Shown here: one piece after another, positions 32,816 through 40,814 of the stretch
Layout of the letters: every line of letters begins with the position of its first letter
How positions within the stretch are numbered: the first letter of the stretch is position 1
Source: Lachnoclostridium sp.
Lineage (GTDB): Bacteria > Bacillota > Clostridia > Lachnospirales > Lachnospiraceae
NCBI GenBank assembly: GCA_023664665.1
Contig: JAMPEY010000028.1
Span: 1 to 40,814, forward strand
Direction: 5' to 3'
Length of the DNA stretch: 40,814 bases
Made by a program: the position numbers and the translations under genes
The notes under the pieces: generated by a model
Told to the model about the DNA's origin: nothing
The model's database searches: none
Seen by the model: only the letters and a program-made list of their open reading frames with translations

Positions 32816-34174
32816 TTACTGTTTTACTTTACCTTTGAAAATCCGGATCAGCATCACCACCGCCGCTATGGACAAAAGAAACTCCGCGCAAAATTGGGCG
32901 TAGGCAAGTCCATATAGGGGAAAGAAGTAATTCAAAAGATACAAAAACGGGATTTCAAACGCGATTTTACGCAACAGTGCAAATACGAAGGACGCCTTTC
33001 CAAAACCGATTGCCTGAAAAACACCCACGGCAAGGAAATCCACAAACAAAAAGCTCAATCCGAGACAAAAGCCCTGCAAAAAACGGGAGCCATACGCTAT
33101 AACCTCTTCGGTATCTATAAAAAATCCGATCAGGGCGTCCGATGACAGATAAAGCCCTATGGTTGCCAACACTACAACCGGCAGCATGATTTTCAGCACA
33201 AAAACCAATGCCGATTTCATGCGCTTACGGTTTCCGCCGGAATAATTATATCCGATTAACGGCATGATGCCCTGAGACACCCCCATGGAAATCTGCATGG
33301 GCACCATATTGACCTTTTGCGCGATTCCCATAGCCGCTACCGCATCCGGTCCATATGCGGAAGTAAAATTGTTCAAGATTGTCATTCCCGTCACATTGAG
33401 AAGGTTTTGAACCGCCGCAGGCACTCCCACACCGCAAACACCCATGACAACGGACTTCCGCAGAGCGAAATCCTTTGGAGAAAGACTGATGTAAGTGCTG
33501 TTTTTCCGACAAAACAACAGAATAAAGAAATAAACACAGGCGGCGCAGTTGGATAAAAATGTCGCAAGTCCCGCGCCCGCCGCACCCATATTAAGTCCCC
33601 AAGGCAGAATAAAAACAGGGTCCAGCACAATATTTAACAGGCAGCCGCTCATAGTCCCCAGACTGGCATGCAATGAAGCTCCCTCCGAACGCACCATATA
33701 CGCCAACACTACATTTAAAATCGAGGGAACCGTGCCACAGGTTACGGACCAGATTAAATAGCTCTCCGTCGCTGCTTTCGTGACCGCATCCGCTCCCAAA
33801 ATATTTAACAGCGCAGGACGGAATACCGTGCAGACAAGGGATAACAGAAATCCGCATCCCAATGCGCAGTAAAAACCAAAAGCGGAGCTCTTTTTCACCG
33901 TGTCATACTCCTTCGTCCCGAGAGCCCTGCTCATCATGCTGGAACTGCCCACGCCAAAAAGATTGTTCACGGCGTTAAAGGACAAAAGAATCGGCGCGGA
34001 CAATGCCACAGCCGCATTTTGCACCGGGTCATTCAGCATGCCCACAAAATAAGTATCCGCCATACTATACAATATCATTACAAGGGAGCTCAATACCGTG
34101 GGGATTGCCAGCTTCGCCACCGCCGCCGGAATCGGCGTCTCCTCAAAAATTGCCGTTCTTGTATCATTGCTCAT
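32816..34174 (-). CDS. MATE-family exporter (second copy in the window)
   Basis: Protein of 452 residues with about 12 membrane segments and MATE features (PIPAAVAKLAIPTVLSSLV; SMADTYFVGMLND; GVGSSSMMSRALGTKEYD; GYNYSGGNRKRMKSAL). It is of the NorM/DinF-like type with a GXGXXXXXSRXLG-type motif and is not close to the MATE protein at 19142. AAGAGG precedes the ATG. Substrate unknown. Confidence 0.93.
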   Translation of the reverse strand: MSNDTRTAIFEETPIPAAVAKLAIPTVLSSLVMILYSMADTYFVGMLNDPVQNAAVALSAPILLSFNAVNNLFGVGSSSMMSRALGTKEYDTVKKSSAFGFYCALGCGFLLSLVCTVFRPALLNILGADAVTKAATESYLIWSVTCGTVPSILNVVLAYMVRSEGASLHASLGTMSGCLLNIVLDPVFILPWGLNMGAAGAGLATFLSNCAACVYFFILLFCRKNSTYISLSPKDFALRKSVVMGVCGVGVPAAVQNLLNVTGMTILNNFTSAYGPDAVAAMGIAQKVNMVPMQISMGVSQGIMPLIGYNYSGGNRKRMKSALVFVLKIMLPVVVLATIGLYLSSDALIGFFIDTEEVIAYGSRFLQGFCLGLSFLFVDFLAVGVFQAIGFGKASFVFALLRKIAFEIPFLYLLNYFFPLYGLAYAQFCAEFLLSIAAVVMLIRIFKGKVKQ

Positions 34175-34263
34175 AAAAATACCTCTTACTGCTTCTACCT
34201 ATACGCCCCATCACACAGACTGTATCCACTTATGCCATAAACTGCCTATGTTTTATGACAGTA

Positions 34264-35480
34264 TCACATTTTATCGTTTGCTATATATTTCTGCAGCCTG
34301 CTCTGCGGTTTCCCGGGTATTGTATACGCCAGCCTGCCGCTTTCCAATAATGGCTTAAGAAAAGTTCTTGTCATATAAGATAAATTTTTATAACCTATAT
34401 GTTCCGAAATTTCCTTTTTGGTTCTCGCAACTTTACAAAATTCAAGTATCTCTTTCACAACTGCATCCTTCTTGACTTGGTCACTGACTTGGTCACTGAC
34501 CTTCGGACCGGATTTCATTGTAGCCGTTTCATTTAATGGAATTATCGTTTTAAAAACATCTCCGTCTACAAACTGTGGAACCCCGCCGGAATATAATTTC
34601 CCTTAAAATCGCATCTCTGGCGCTAACGGACTGCATCCCGTCTAAAACAAAAGGATCATTTAAATGCTTTTTAGCAAATTCACCATTCTATCGTAACTAT
34701 CCAATAAATTAGTGACGATTACATCCCTATCATCATATCTATCCAGATTCTGCACTCTGAAAATCATATCTGTTTTATGCTGCGGAAGGGCTGACATAAT
34801 AGTCGCATCTTTTCCAAACAGTAGAATTGCCGCTAATGTAATTCCTTCTCTCCTACTTTCACGATCCAACAAAATAAGTCCTGCACTTCTTAACAATTCC
34901 TCATCATCCATTGACAGCCAAGGATGGGCATTACTTCTTGAACGAGTCATTTTTCTGGCTCTCTCAATTAAGTCAGGGCGGAGTACATCTATTCCCCATT
35001 CCGAAAATACCTTATTCACAAAATAAGTTCCTTGTTTTCTTGCATACAGTTTATATACTAATTCTTCATTGTCTGTAATATCAATATCCGAATCGTTATT
35101 CCTATCATATATCCGTCCTGAGCATCTGCTTACCTGCGTACCGGCAGGCACATAAATATGCAAAATTTCTCTTCCTTGAAGTTCATATTCTGTCGGTGTT
35201 AAAAAGAGAGGCGGATACATTTTGTTAGTATTGTTAATTGCGGTCACAAAATCTTTTTTCATTTTTTCCATACAATCAGGTTCTATACCGAGTATTTCCC
35301 CATTATCTTTCACACCTAAAAAACATGACCGCCGTCTCTATTAGAAAATGCACAGATACTTTCGTAAACATCTTTTGTAATATCTGTTGTGGATTTTTTG
35401 AACTCAGTTGTATAACATTCACCACCATTGATTATTTCCAATAATTCTTTTTCGTTCAATCGATTCACTTCCCTCCGCAT
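34264..35480 (-). pseudogene. AlbA_2/Schlafen-type ATP-binding protein relic
   Basis: ATG 35480 (or GTG 35468) opens an AlbA_2-like start: TTEFKKSTTDITKDVYESI, CAFSNRDGGHVF. At a run of six A (35318-35323, + strand) one base is missing; the protein continues in another frame as GVKDNGEILGIEPDCMEKM to YDRMVN. Near 34673-34680 a second single-base loss occurs; the next frame gives FAKKHLNDPFVLDGMQSVSA, RDAILREI. At about 34585-34600 the segment that should hold the C-terminal ATPase-like domain is gone. The end resumes GVPQFVDGDVFKTIIPLNET and a winged-helix tail to 34264. Two frameshifts and a deletion make it a clear relic. The family is often a regulator or accessory gene of mobile regions. 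Confidence 0.85.
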
Positions 35481-35564
35481 TTTCTCTAATTCAATTTCAA
35501 CATATCAGTCGCTAAAATCTGCTTATATGATACCATAAATACAAACATTTTAAAACCCTATATT

Positions 35565-35609
35565 AAAAAAGAGCCGCCGCCCGACCGGAAACCCGGTGGG
35601 CGGCAGCTC
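35565..35609 (-). terminator. Strong terminator of the PL9 lyase gene
   Basis: GAGC and CGCCGCCCGACCGG (35571-35588) pair with CCGGTGGGCGGC and GCTC (35593-35609) around an AAAC-type loop. On the - strand the stem is followed by TTTTTT. It lies 30 bp after the stop codon at 35640. Confidence 0.92.
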
Positions 35610-35639
35610 CTTTAAAGCTCTTAATGATTCCTTCTTTCC

Positions 35640-38600
35640 TTACGGAAGATTAATCTGCTGGCCCGGAACAATCATATTCGCATTCTTAATCTGGGGGTTC
35701 GCAGCCATCAGTTTATTTAAAGTAATTCCTGCTTTTCCTGCAATGCGGGAAAGACTGTCACCACTTTGTACCTCATATTTGCCTTTTACTGCAGCCGGTT
35801 TATCAGACACCGCAATGATGTATTCGTCTCCGCGGTAAATCGCAAACATTGCCTGTCCTGCAGCCGTGATGCGGAAAGAGCCCGAAATCATCATGGAATT
35901 GCTCTTTTCATCATAATAGTACAAATATGCGGTCTTTCCTGCATTCGCTGCGCCCAGATTCACATGTACATTCATCACGAAGGGATAGGATGACTTATCC
36001 TCCATGCTGAAGATTCTGCTTGCCGTTGCGGTTGCCAGCACCTGATCTGCCACGCTTGCCGGAATCACATTGCCATGGGACATTGCCATCTTGAAGGTTG
36101 TTGCCACATTGGTCTTGATATCCGTTCCGGTGATGCTTAAGGTGATTCCGCCGCCGGAATGGAGCGCCAAGGTGTCGTTGGTTCCCTTCAGCTTATTCAA
36201 AACATTCGTGGGAACCTCATAACGGTCTCCTGCGGTAACATCAAGGTTCTTCGCTGCCTTGGTCTTTGCCGCGGTATCGACTGCGCTTACTGCTGCATTC
36301 CAATCTACTTCCGCAACAAATTCTGCCGCACTGCCGCCGACTGCGCCGCTTTCACCGTCATCATCGTCATCATCATCGTCACTGTTGTCGTCACCGAAAA
36401 TCTCGTTATCATCCTTGGGCACTGCGCCGAGAGGATTGACAGACTTCGCTGCATCGCTGGTGGTGTCAAGGCGCGCGCCTGCGTCTGCGGGAGCGTTCGC
36501 CGTCAGTACCAGCAAACCATGCATATTGATGGTTCCGTCTTCATTTCTCGTAGGTACGATGGACATGTCCACACTCTCAAACCAATCATCGGAAACAGTC
36601 ACACCCTGATTATTGTGAGATGTCTTTCCGTCAAAGAAATAGTTGTCCGATGTATGGAAGGAGTAAGGCAGGGAATCTGCTTCCGTGGCCGTGGTGGTTG
36701 CGGAAATCAATCCCTGTACAACCCACTGCTGCTTGTTGCTTGTCTTGGTAGCAAACTGGAAAGCATAGCTCCCTTCCACTGCATTGCCGTATGAAGTAGT
36801 ATTATAAACCTTACAATCGGGGCAGCTGTTGCTGGTGATACCCTTTGCGATATTGCCGAAGGATACGGAGTTCTTTAAGATATGGCCTCCGTACATATCA
36901 TTACCACCAAGCTTAAAGCCGTTGCCTTCGCCGTACTTCTTCTGACCCGCTTCATAGGTTAACCAGCCGTTGTTGTAAGCTACACAGTTTTCAATGGTTA
37001 CCTGACCGATTTCACCGGAGATTGCCTTTGCAAACAAATCCCAGCCGTCGTCAATGTTATTGTGGGCGATACATCCATAGAATACATTGCCCTCGCCGCA
37101 GGTAAGCTTTGCAGCGAACCCGTCCGCATCATTGCGCTTTTCATCGCAACAGTCAAAGGATTCACAGTTCTTTACCAGATTGTAGGAAGGCCACAACAGA
37201 CTCTTTAATGCCGGCTCTCTGTCCACACTGCCGGAACGACTGATCTGGATACCGGTATTCGTGGAACCTTCCACGGTACACATCTCAATCGTATTATAGT
37301 TACCGCAGATCTGAATGCCCACTCCTGCGGGATAATGTACATAAATGCCGTAAATATCCCAATAACTGCCTACCACATTCAAGCCGGCTCCCTCAAAGAT
37401 AACCTTGCCGACCTCTTCCGCCGCCATGACAATATGCTTGTCCGCCGTACCGCAAACACTCCGTCCAATGGTTACGCCGCCCGTGTAAGTGCCGTTCAAA
37501 AGAATAATCTTCTGACCCGGCGCTACATATTTTACTGCGGTAGCTACATCAAGAGGGCTGCTGCTGGTACCGTCTCCCGCTGCGCTTCCTTCGGGAGATA
37601 CATAGAGATTGCCTATACCACCGCGGTACACCTGATAGGTAACCTTAGTGTTTTTCGTAATCGTATCATAGCCGGTTAAAGCCTGTGACTTATCCGGAAC
37701 CAGAGATGATGTAATGGTATTTTCACCGATGGATACCGGAACGGGCACCTTTACTACATCATAAGCTTCCACTGCATTATCATACACAACACTTCCGTCA
37801 GAAGCAGTTACCGTAAGCTGTCCTGCCACATTGGGATGATAAATATACTCATAAGAGCTTGTGTTGGCAGTGCCGGAAGACAGAACCGCAGCAGAAGGTG
37901 CAACTTTGCTGTCTTTGTCCACTGCCGTGATTCCTATGCTGTCATCCGTGCAGGCAAATTTAATATCTGTTATCTTTACGCCTGCATTTCTTGCCGTATA
38001 CACACCTACACAGATAGAACCGTCCTCCTGCACGCTGGTGATGGAAAGGTCTTCCCACAAGATTTCCTCTCCATTCAGGACAGATACATAACCCTCGTTA
38101 GTCTTCTTCAAAGTAAAGGTATATTTGTCACCTACTTTGAATGTCTCATCCTTCCCCGGCGCCGGTGTGTTCTTAAACTGTGTCTGGTATGTTTCTCTGG
38201 TAACGCCATCCACACTGGTGGTATCACAGGAAGTATATCCGCTGATATTCCTCTGTCCAAGGAAATTCTTCAGTCCATAAGTAGTTGTAGCCACGGAGTT
38301 AAACTGTTTATGCTTAATCCATAAGCCCTTTGTTCCATAATAGTTATAGCCCAACATATCCGTTGCGATAATTCCAAAACCTGTCTGGTTGTCGAACTTG
38401 TCTTGTGCCAATTCGGTTACCTCAAAGGTAGCCGTCAGCTCAAAATTATCCTTGTTAGGGTCTAACATGGTATAGAAATATTGGAATCCTTCCTCACCAT
38501 CCGAAAGCTTACCATTGCCGGTTCCGGTAAATGTAATATATTTATCCGTATTGACAATGTCTACTCCCGGATCCATAATTCCCTGATGCTCACCCTTATC

Positions 38601-40655
38601 TACAGTAGCATCATCGGTCTGCATGTCCACCGCCTTTGCCTGAGAGCCATCCGCATTGTAAACCACAGCATGGGTGCCCTGTGCAGAGCCGACCGTACCG
38701 AAGTACCATTTCTGCTCTCTGTCCGCAGTTACCGTAAAATTCTTTTCCTCATAGTTTGCAATGAAATTGTCCGATGTCCTGACTGCTTCTATCTTAAAAT
38801 CATAACCGGTTCCTACTGTCAGATTTGCAACAGTATAGTTTCCATCTGTTAAATTCTCTGCAGCCTTTGTGTAATCTGCAGCGCTACTCTCCTTGTAGTA
38901 TACATTAAAGTAGTCAGCACTTTCCACATTGAGCCAATCCAGATAAACCGTTCCGTTTCCTCTGTTCTGGATTAACTCCACAATGGGCTTCTTTACAGGG
39001 AGAACATAATCATTGTAAGGATACTCGGCACTGGCCTTGTCTGCTTCGCCGGTTCGTTTTGCAATGACCTTAAAGGTATAATTACCGCTCCACATCGGCA
39101 TAAGGGTTGCGCCGGAGCTTGCTTTCTTAAGCTGTACCGCACCTGCCTCACTGCCCTCATAGTACATGATGACACGCACTTCTTCCGCGCCCTTATACTC
39201 GTCAATGACCGCAGTGAAATCAACCACAAACTGTCCGGCTCCGTCTACAGTTACACTGTTGATGACAGGGGCAGCCACCTCAGCCCACGGGGTAGTTTCC
39301 TTTTCACCAACGGTAAAGGTTGCCTTAAAAATGTTGGCGTTTGCCCCTGCCCAATATGCATAGTAGGTTTCTCCTGCCACAACATCTGTAACCATTGGTT
39401 CATAATAACTTGCACCGCTTTTATTCTCTAGTTTAACAAGCACTTCCCCTTTTGAATTGACTAAATATGCCTTTTTATTATTTTGGGTCTTTCCATAAAC
39501 GGTCCATTTGCCATCCTCTGGTGCTGTATATTGCACATAACACCCTTTGGTAGGCACCATGCCCTCCTTGTTGCCTGCATCGTCCGAAGCCTTATCCCCA
39601 TTTGCCTTCGCATTCATTCCGTTTGTGCCGGTTCTATCTCCTCCGGTCTGGTCTGGGCCGTCACTCTTCCATGCTCCCATCATCTGCAGACCGTTATCAG
39701 CCGTCGTTACCGCTGCTAACAAGGCATCTGCATCCCATGTTCTAACAACTTGGTTTGGAATAAAAGTCACCTTAAAGATGTTGGCGTTTGCCCCTGCCCA
39801 ATATGCATAGTAGGTTTCTCCTGCCACAACATCTGTAACCATTGGTTCATAATAACTTGCACCGCTTTTATTCTCTAGTTTAACAAGCACTTCCCCTTTT
39901 GAATTGACTAAATATGCCTTTTTATTATTTTGGGTCTTTCCATAAACGGTCCATTTGCCATCCTCTGGTGCTGTATATTGCACATAACACCCTTTGGTAG
40001 GCACCATGCCCTCCTTGTTGCCTGCATCGTCCGAAGCCTTATCCCCATTTGCCTTCGCATTCATTCCGTTTGTGCCGGTTCTATCTCCTCCGGTCTGGTC
40101 TGGGCCGTCACTCTTCCATGCTCCCATCATCTGCAGACCGTTATCAGCCGTCGTTACCGCTGCTAACAAGGCATCTGCATCCCATGTAACAGCATTAGAC
40201 ACACTGCCTGCATCTCCATCCGAAACCGTCATCGGAACATCTTCCGCCGCATAAGTCTGGATTTCCGGCTGCTGTACCGTTTCCGCAGAACTTGCATCTG
40301 TCGGCTGCTCTGCCGGTGTAATTACAGGAGCTTCTTCCTCTGCAGGAGCCTGTGTTTCCGCAGGGGTTTGCGCCTCCGCTGGTTTCTGCTCATCTGCAGA
40401 TTTCTGTTCCTCCGCAGGCTTCTGCTCTTCTGCAGGAGCCTGTTCGCCCTCCGGCTTCTGTTCCTCCGCCGGAGTCTGCTCGTCCGTAGATTCCTGCCCA
40501 GCATCTTCCATGCCGATTTCTGCCTCTGAAGCATCCACATTTTCTTCAATCGCTGCCGCCTGTACTCTCATTACCCCCCCGAGCAAATCGCCCGGAAGAC
40601 TTCCGAGAACCATGCAAAGCGCCAATACAATTGGTAATACTTTTTTCTTTTTCAT
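35640..40655 (-). CDS. Secreted PL9-family pectate lyase with LysM domain
   Basis: Protein of 1671 residues; start ATG 40655 (MKKKKVLPIVLALCMVLGSL) follows AGGAAGAGAACG. A signal peptide covers about 1-34. A Pro/Glu-rich linker of PAEEQKP repeats follows to about 130. Two identical domains of 137 residues stand at 157-293 and 306-442, of carbohydrate-binding look. FN3-like domains lie at about 465-645 and a jelly-roll-like domain at about 645-890. The right-handed beta-helix lies at about 1018-1385. Numbered from Pel9A, all ligands are present: D1178 (ADGFAAKL), D1202, D1203 and D1206 (IDDGWDLF) for Ca, and catalytic K1248 (GNGFKLGG). An Asp-rich run (about 1425), an unassigned domain and a C-terminal LysM (1626-1671) end the protein. 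LysM suggests attachment to peptidoglycan. It cleaves pectate outside the cell. Confidence 0.93.
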   Translation of the reverse strand: MKKKKVLPIVLALCMVLGSLPGDLLGGVMRVQAAAIEENVDASEAEIGMEDAGQESTDEQTPAEEQKPEGEQAPAEEQKPAEEQKSADEQKPAEAQTPAETQAPAEEEAPVITPAEQPTDASSAETVQQPEIQTYAAEDVPMTVSDGDAGSVSNAVTWDADALLAAVTTADNGLQMMGAWKSDGPDQTGGDRTGTNGMNAKANGDKASDDAGNKEGMVPTKGCYVQYTAPEDGKWTVYGKTQNNKKAYLVNSKGEVLVKLENKSGASYYEPMVTDVVAGETYYAYWAGANANIFKVTFIPNQVVRTWDADALLAAVTTADNGLQMMGAWKSDGPDQTGGDRTGTNGMNAKANGDKASDDAGNKEGMVPTKGCYVQYTAPEDGKWTVYGKTQNNKKAYLVNSKGEVLVKLENKSGASYYEPMVTDVVAGETYYAYWAGANANIFKATFTVGEKETTPWAEVAAPVINSVTVDGAGQFVVDFTAVIDEYKGAEEVRVIMYYEGSEAGAVQLKKASSGATLMPMWSGNYTFKVIAKRTGEADKASAEYPYNDYVLPVKKPIVELIQNRGNGTVYLDWLNVESADYFNVYYKESSAADYTKAAENLTDGNYTVANLTVGTGYDFKIEAVRTSDNFIANYEEKNFTVTADREQKWYFGTVGSAQGTHAVVYNADGSQAKAVDMQTDDATVDKGEHQGIMDPGVDIVNTDKYITFTGTGNGKLSDGEEGFQYFYTMLDPNKDNFELTATFEVTELAQDKFDNQTGFGIIATDMLGYNYYGTKGLWIKHKQFNSVATTTYGLKNFLGQRNISGYTSCDTTSVDGVTRETYQTQFKNTPAPGKDETFKVGDKYTFTLKKTNEGYVSVLNGEEILWEDLSITSVQEDGSICVGVYTARNAGVKITDIKFACTDDSIGITAVDKDSKVAPSAAVLSSGTANTSSYEYIYHPNVAGQLTVTASDGSVVYDNAVEAYDVVKVPVPVSIGENTITSSLVPDKSQALTGYDTITKNTKVTYQVYRGGIGNLYVSPEGSAAGDGTSSSPLDVATAVKYVAPGQKIILLNGTYTGGVTIGRSVCGTADKHIVMAAEEVGKVIFEGAGLNVVGSYWDIYGIYVHYPAGVGIQICGNYNTIEMCTVEGSTNTGIQISRSGSVDREPALKSLLWPSYNLVKNCESFDCCDEKRNDADGFAAKLTCGEGNVFYGCIAHNNIDDGWDLFAKAISGEIGQVTIENCVAYNNGWLTYEAGQKKYGEGNGFKLGGNDMYGGHILKNSVSFGNIAKGITSNSCPDCKVYNTTSYGNAVEGSYAFQFATKTSNKQQWVVQGLISATTTATEADSLPYSFHTSDNYFFDGKTSHNNQGVTVSDDWFESVDMSIVPTRNEDGTINMHGLLVLTANAPADAGARLDTTSDAAKSVNPLGAVPKDDNEIFGDDNSDDDDDDDDGESGAVGGSAAEFVAEVDWNAAVSAVDTAAKTKAAKNLDVTAGDRYEVPTNVLNKLKGTNDTLALHSGGGITLSITGTDIKTNVATTFKMAMSHGNVIPASVADQVLATATASRIFSMEDKSSYPFVMNVHVNLGAANAGKTAYLYYYDEKSNSMMISGSFRITAAGQAMFAIYRGDEYIIAVSDKPAAVKGKYEVQSGDSLSRIAGKAGITLNKLMAANPQIKNANMIVPGQQINLP
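39331..40187. repeat. Perfect 410-bp direct repeat inside the lyase gene
   Basis: 39331-39740 and 39778-40187 are identical base for base by eye, with a period of 447 bp. The 37-bp spacer differs from the flanks. They encode the two 137-residue domains of the lyase. Perfect identity at synonymous sites means very recent duplication or gene conversion, or an assembly artefact. Confidence 0.95.
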
Positions 40656-40714
40656 CGTTCTCTTCCTTTCTTGGGTTTTCTCATATCTAAGTAAACAACC
40701 CATTTTGTACTCTC

Positions 40715-40743
40715 ATTTTAGCATTGTAAATCCTAAAATGCAA
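40715..40743 (-). promoter_or_regulatory. Probable promoter and operator of the PL9 lyase gene
   Basis: On the - strand TTGCAT (40743-40738), 17 nt, TAAAAT (40720-40715), about 60 bp before the ATG. A perfect inverted repeat, CATTTTAG (40714-40721) and CTAAAATG (40733-40740) with 11 nt between, covers the -10 and touches the -35. A dimeric regulator bound there would block RNA polymerase. Confidence 0.55.
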
Positions 40744-40814
40744 TCCCCTTAGTTTTGAGTCAGCCTTGAAAGGAAAATTCTGTTATGGCCTGCTCCGGAT
40801 GCCTCATATCTTTC

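Noticed and set aside
36159..36794. 211-codon + strand frame
   Set aside because: Antisense to the lyase gene, with unlikely composition and no ribosome site.
39483..40166. Two identical + strand reading frames
   Set aside because: They are antisense shadows of the duplicated domain of the PL9 lyase.

Overview
The window looks like a chromosomal segment of a low-to-mid GC anaerobic Firmicute, most likely a gut Lachnospiraceae or close relative. The reasons are strong AGGAGG ribosome sites, GatCAB beside GlnRS, DUF2225/DUF6056/DUF6020-type families, several HicAB modules, and tRNA-Pro in the Firmicutes form. This placement is inference; no marker gene fixes the species.

Region 1 (1-5240) is a signalling cluster. 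A membrane PP2C (RsbU/SpoIIE-type) phosphatase on + faces a - strand operon of STAS anti-anti-sigma-like protein, RsbW-like HATPase, PAS hybrid histidine kinase with REC and HPt domains, and a stand-alone CheY-like receiver. No sigma factor is encoded in the cluster, so its output is unknown.

Region 2 (5237-9637) is a decayed accessory island ending at tRNA-Pro(TGG). It holds an intact antitoxin-like gene followed by a RelE/ParE-type toxin relic, three hicB genes, one intact hicA, one hicA with a destroyed start, a probable hicA tail, a phage sigma-like fragment, a truncated tyrosine integrase, and a candidate small hydrophobic-protein/convergent-RNA locus at 7.7-8.0 kb. Promoters with overlapping inverted repeats can be read in front of the TA genes.

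Region 3 (9663-12950) has a large membrane protein gene broken by an in-frame TGA and a frameshift, its upstream TetR regulator, and a small acidic membrane-anchored protein. Region 4 (12964-22510) is housekeeping: MocR-type regulator, DUF2225 protein, GlnRS, stand-alone AICAR formyltransferase plus PurO-type IMP cyclohydrolase (a split PurH), MATE exporter, and IMP dehydrogenase. The last two steps to IMP and the first step to GMP are thus neighbours.

Region 5 (22511-28650) has a membrane-anchored protein of unknown function, gatCAB, a 96-residue unknown and an inositol-monophosphatase-family enzyme. Two structured repeat arrays interrupt it: a 134/135-bp tandem repeat carrying extended -10 promoters (26993-27271) and an 82-bp hairpin repeat array that supplies the stop codons of both flanking genes (28421-28650).

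Region 6 (28645-40814) contains a DUF6056-type membrane protein, a signal-less pectinesterase, a small alarmone synthetase, a charged unknown protein, a second MATE exporter, a decayed AlbA_2/Schlafen-type gene, and a 1671-residue secreted PL9 pectate lyase with a perfect 410-bp internal duplication and a C-terminal LysM. Pectinesterase and PL9 lyase together point to pectin use.
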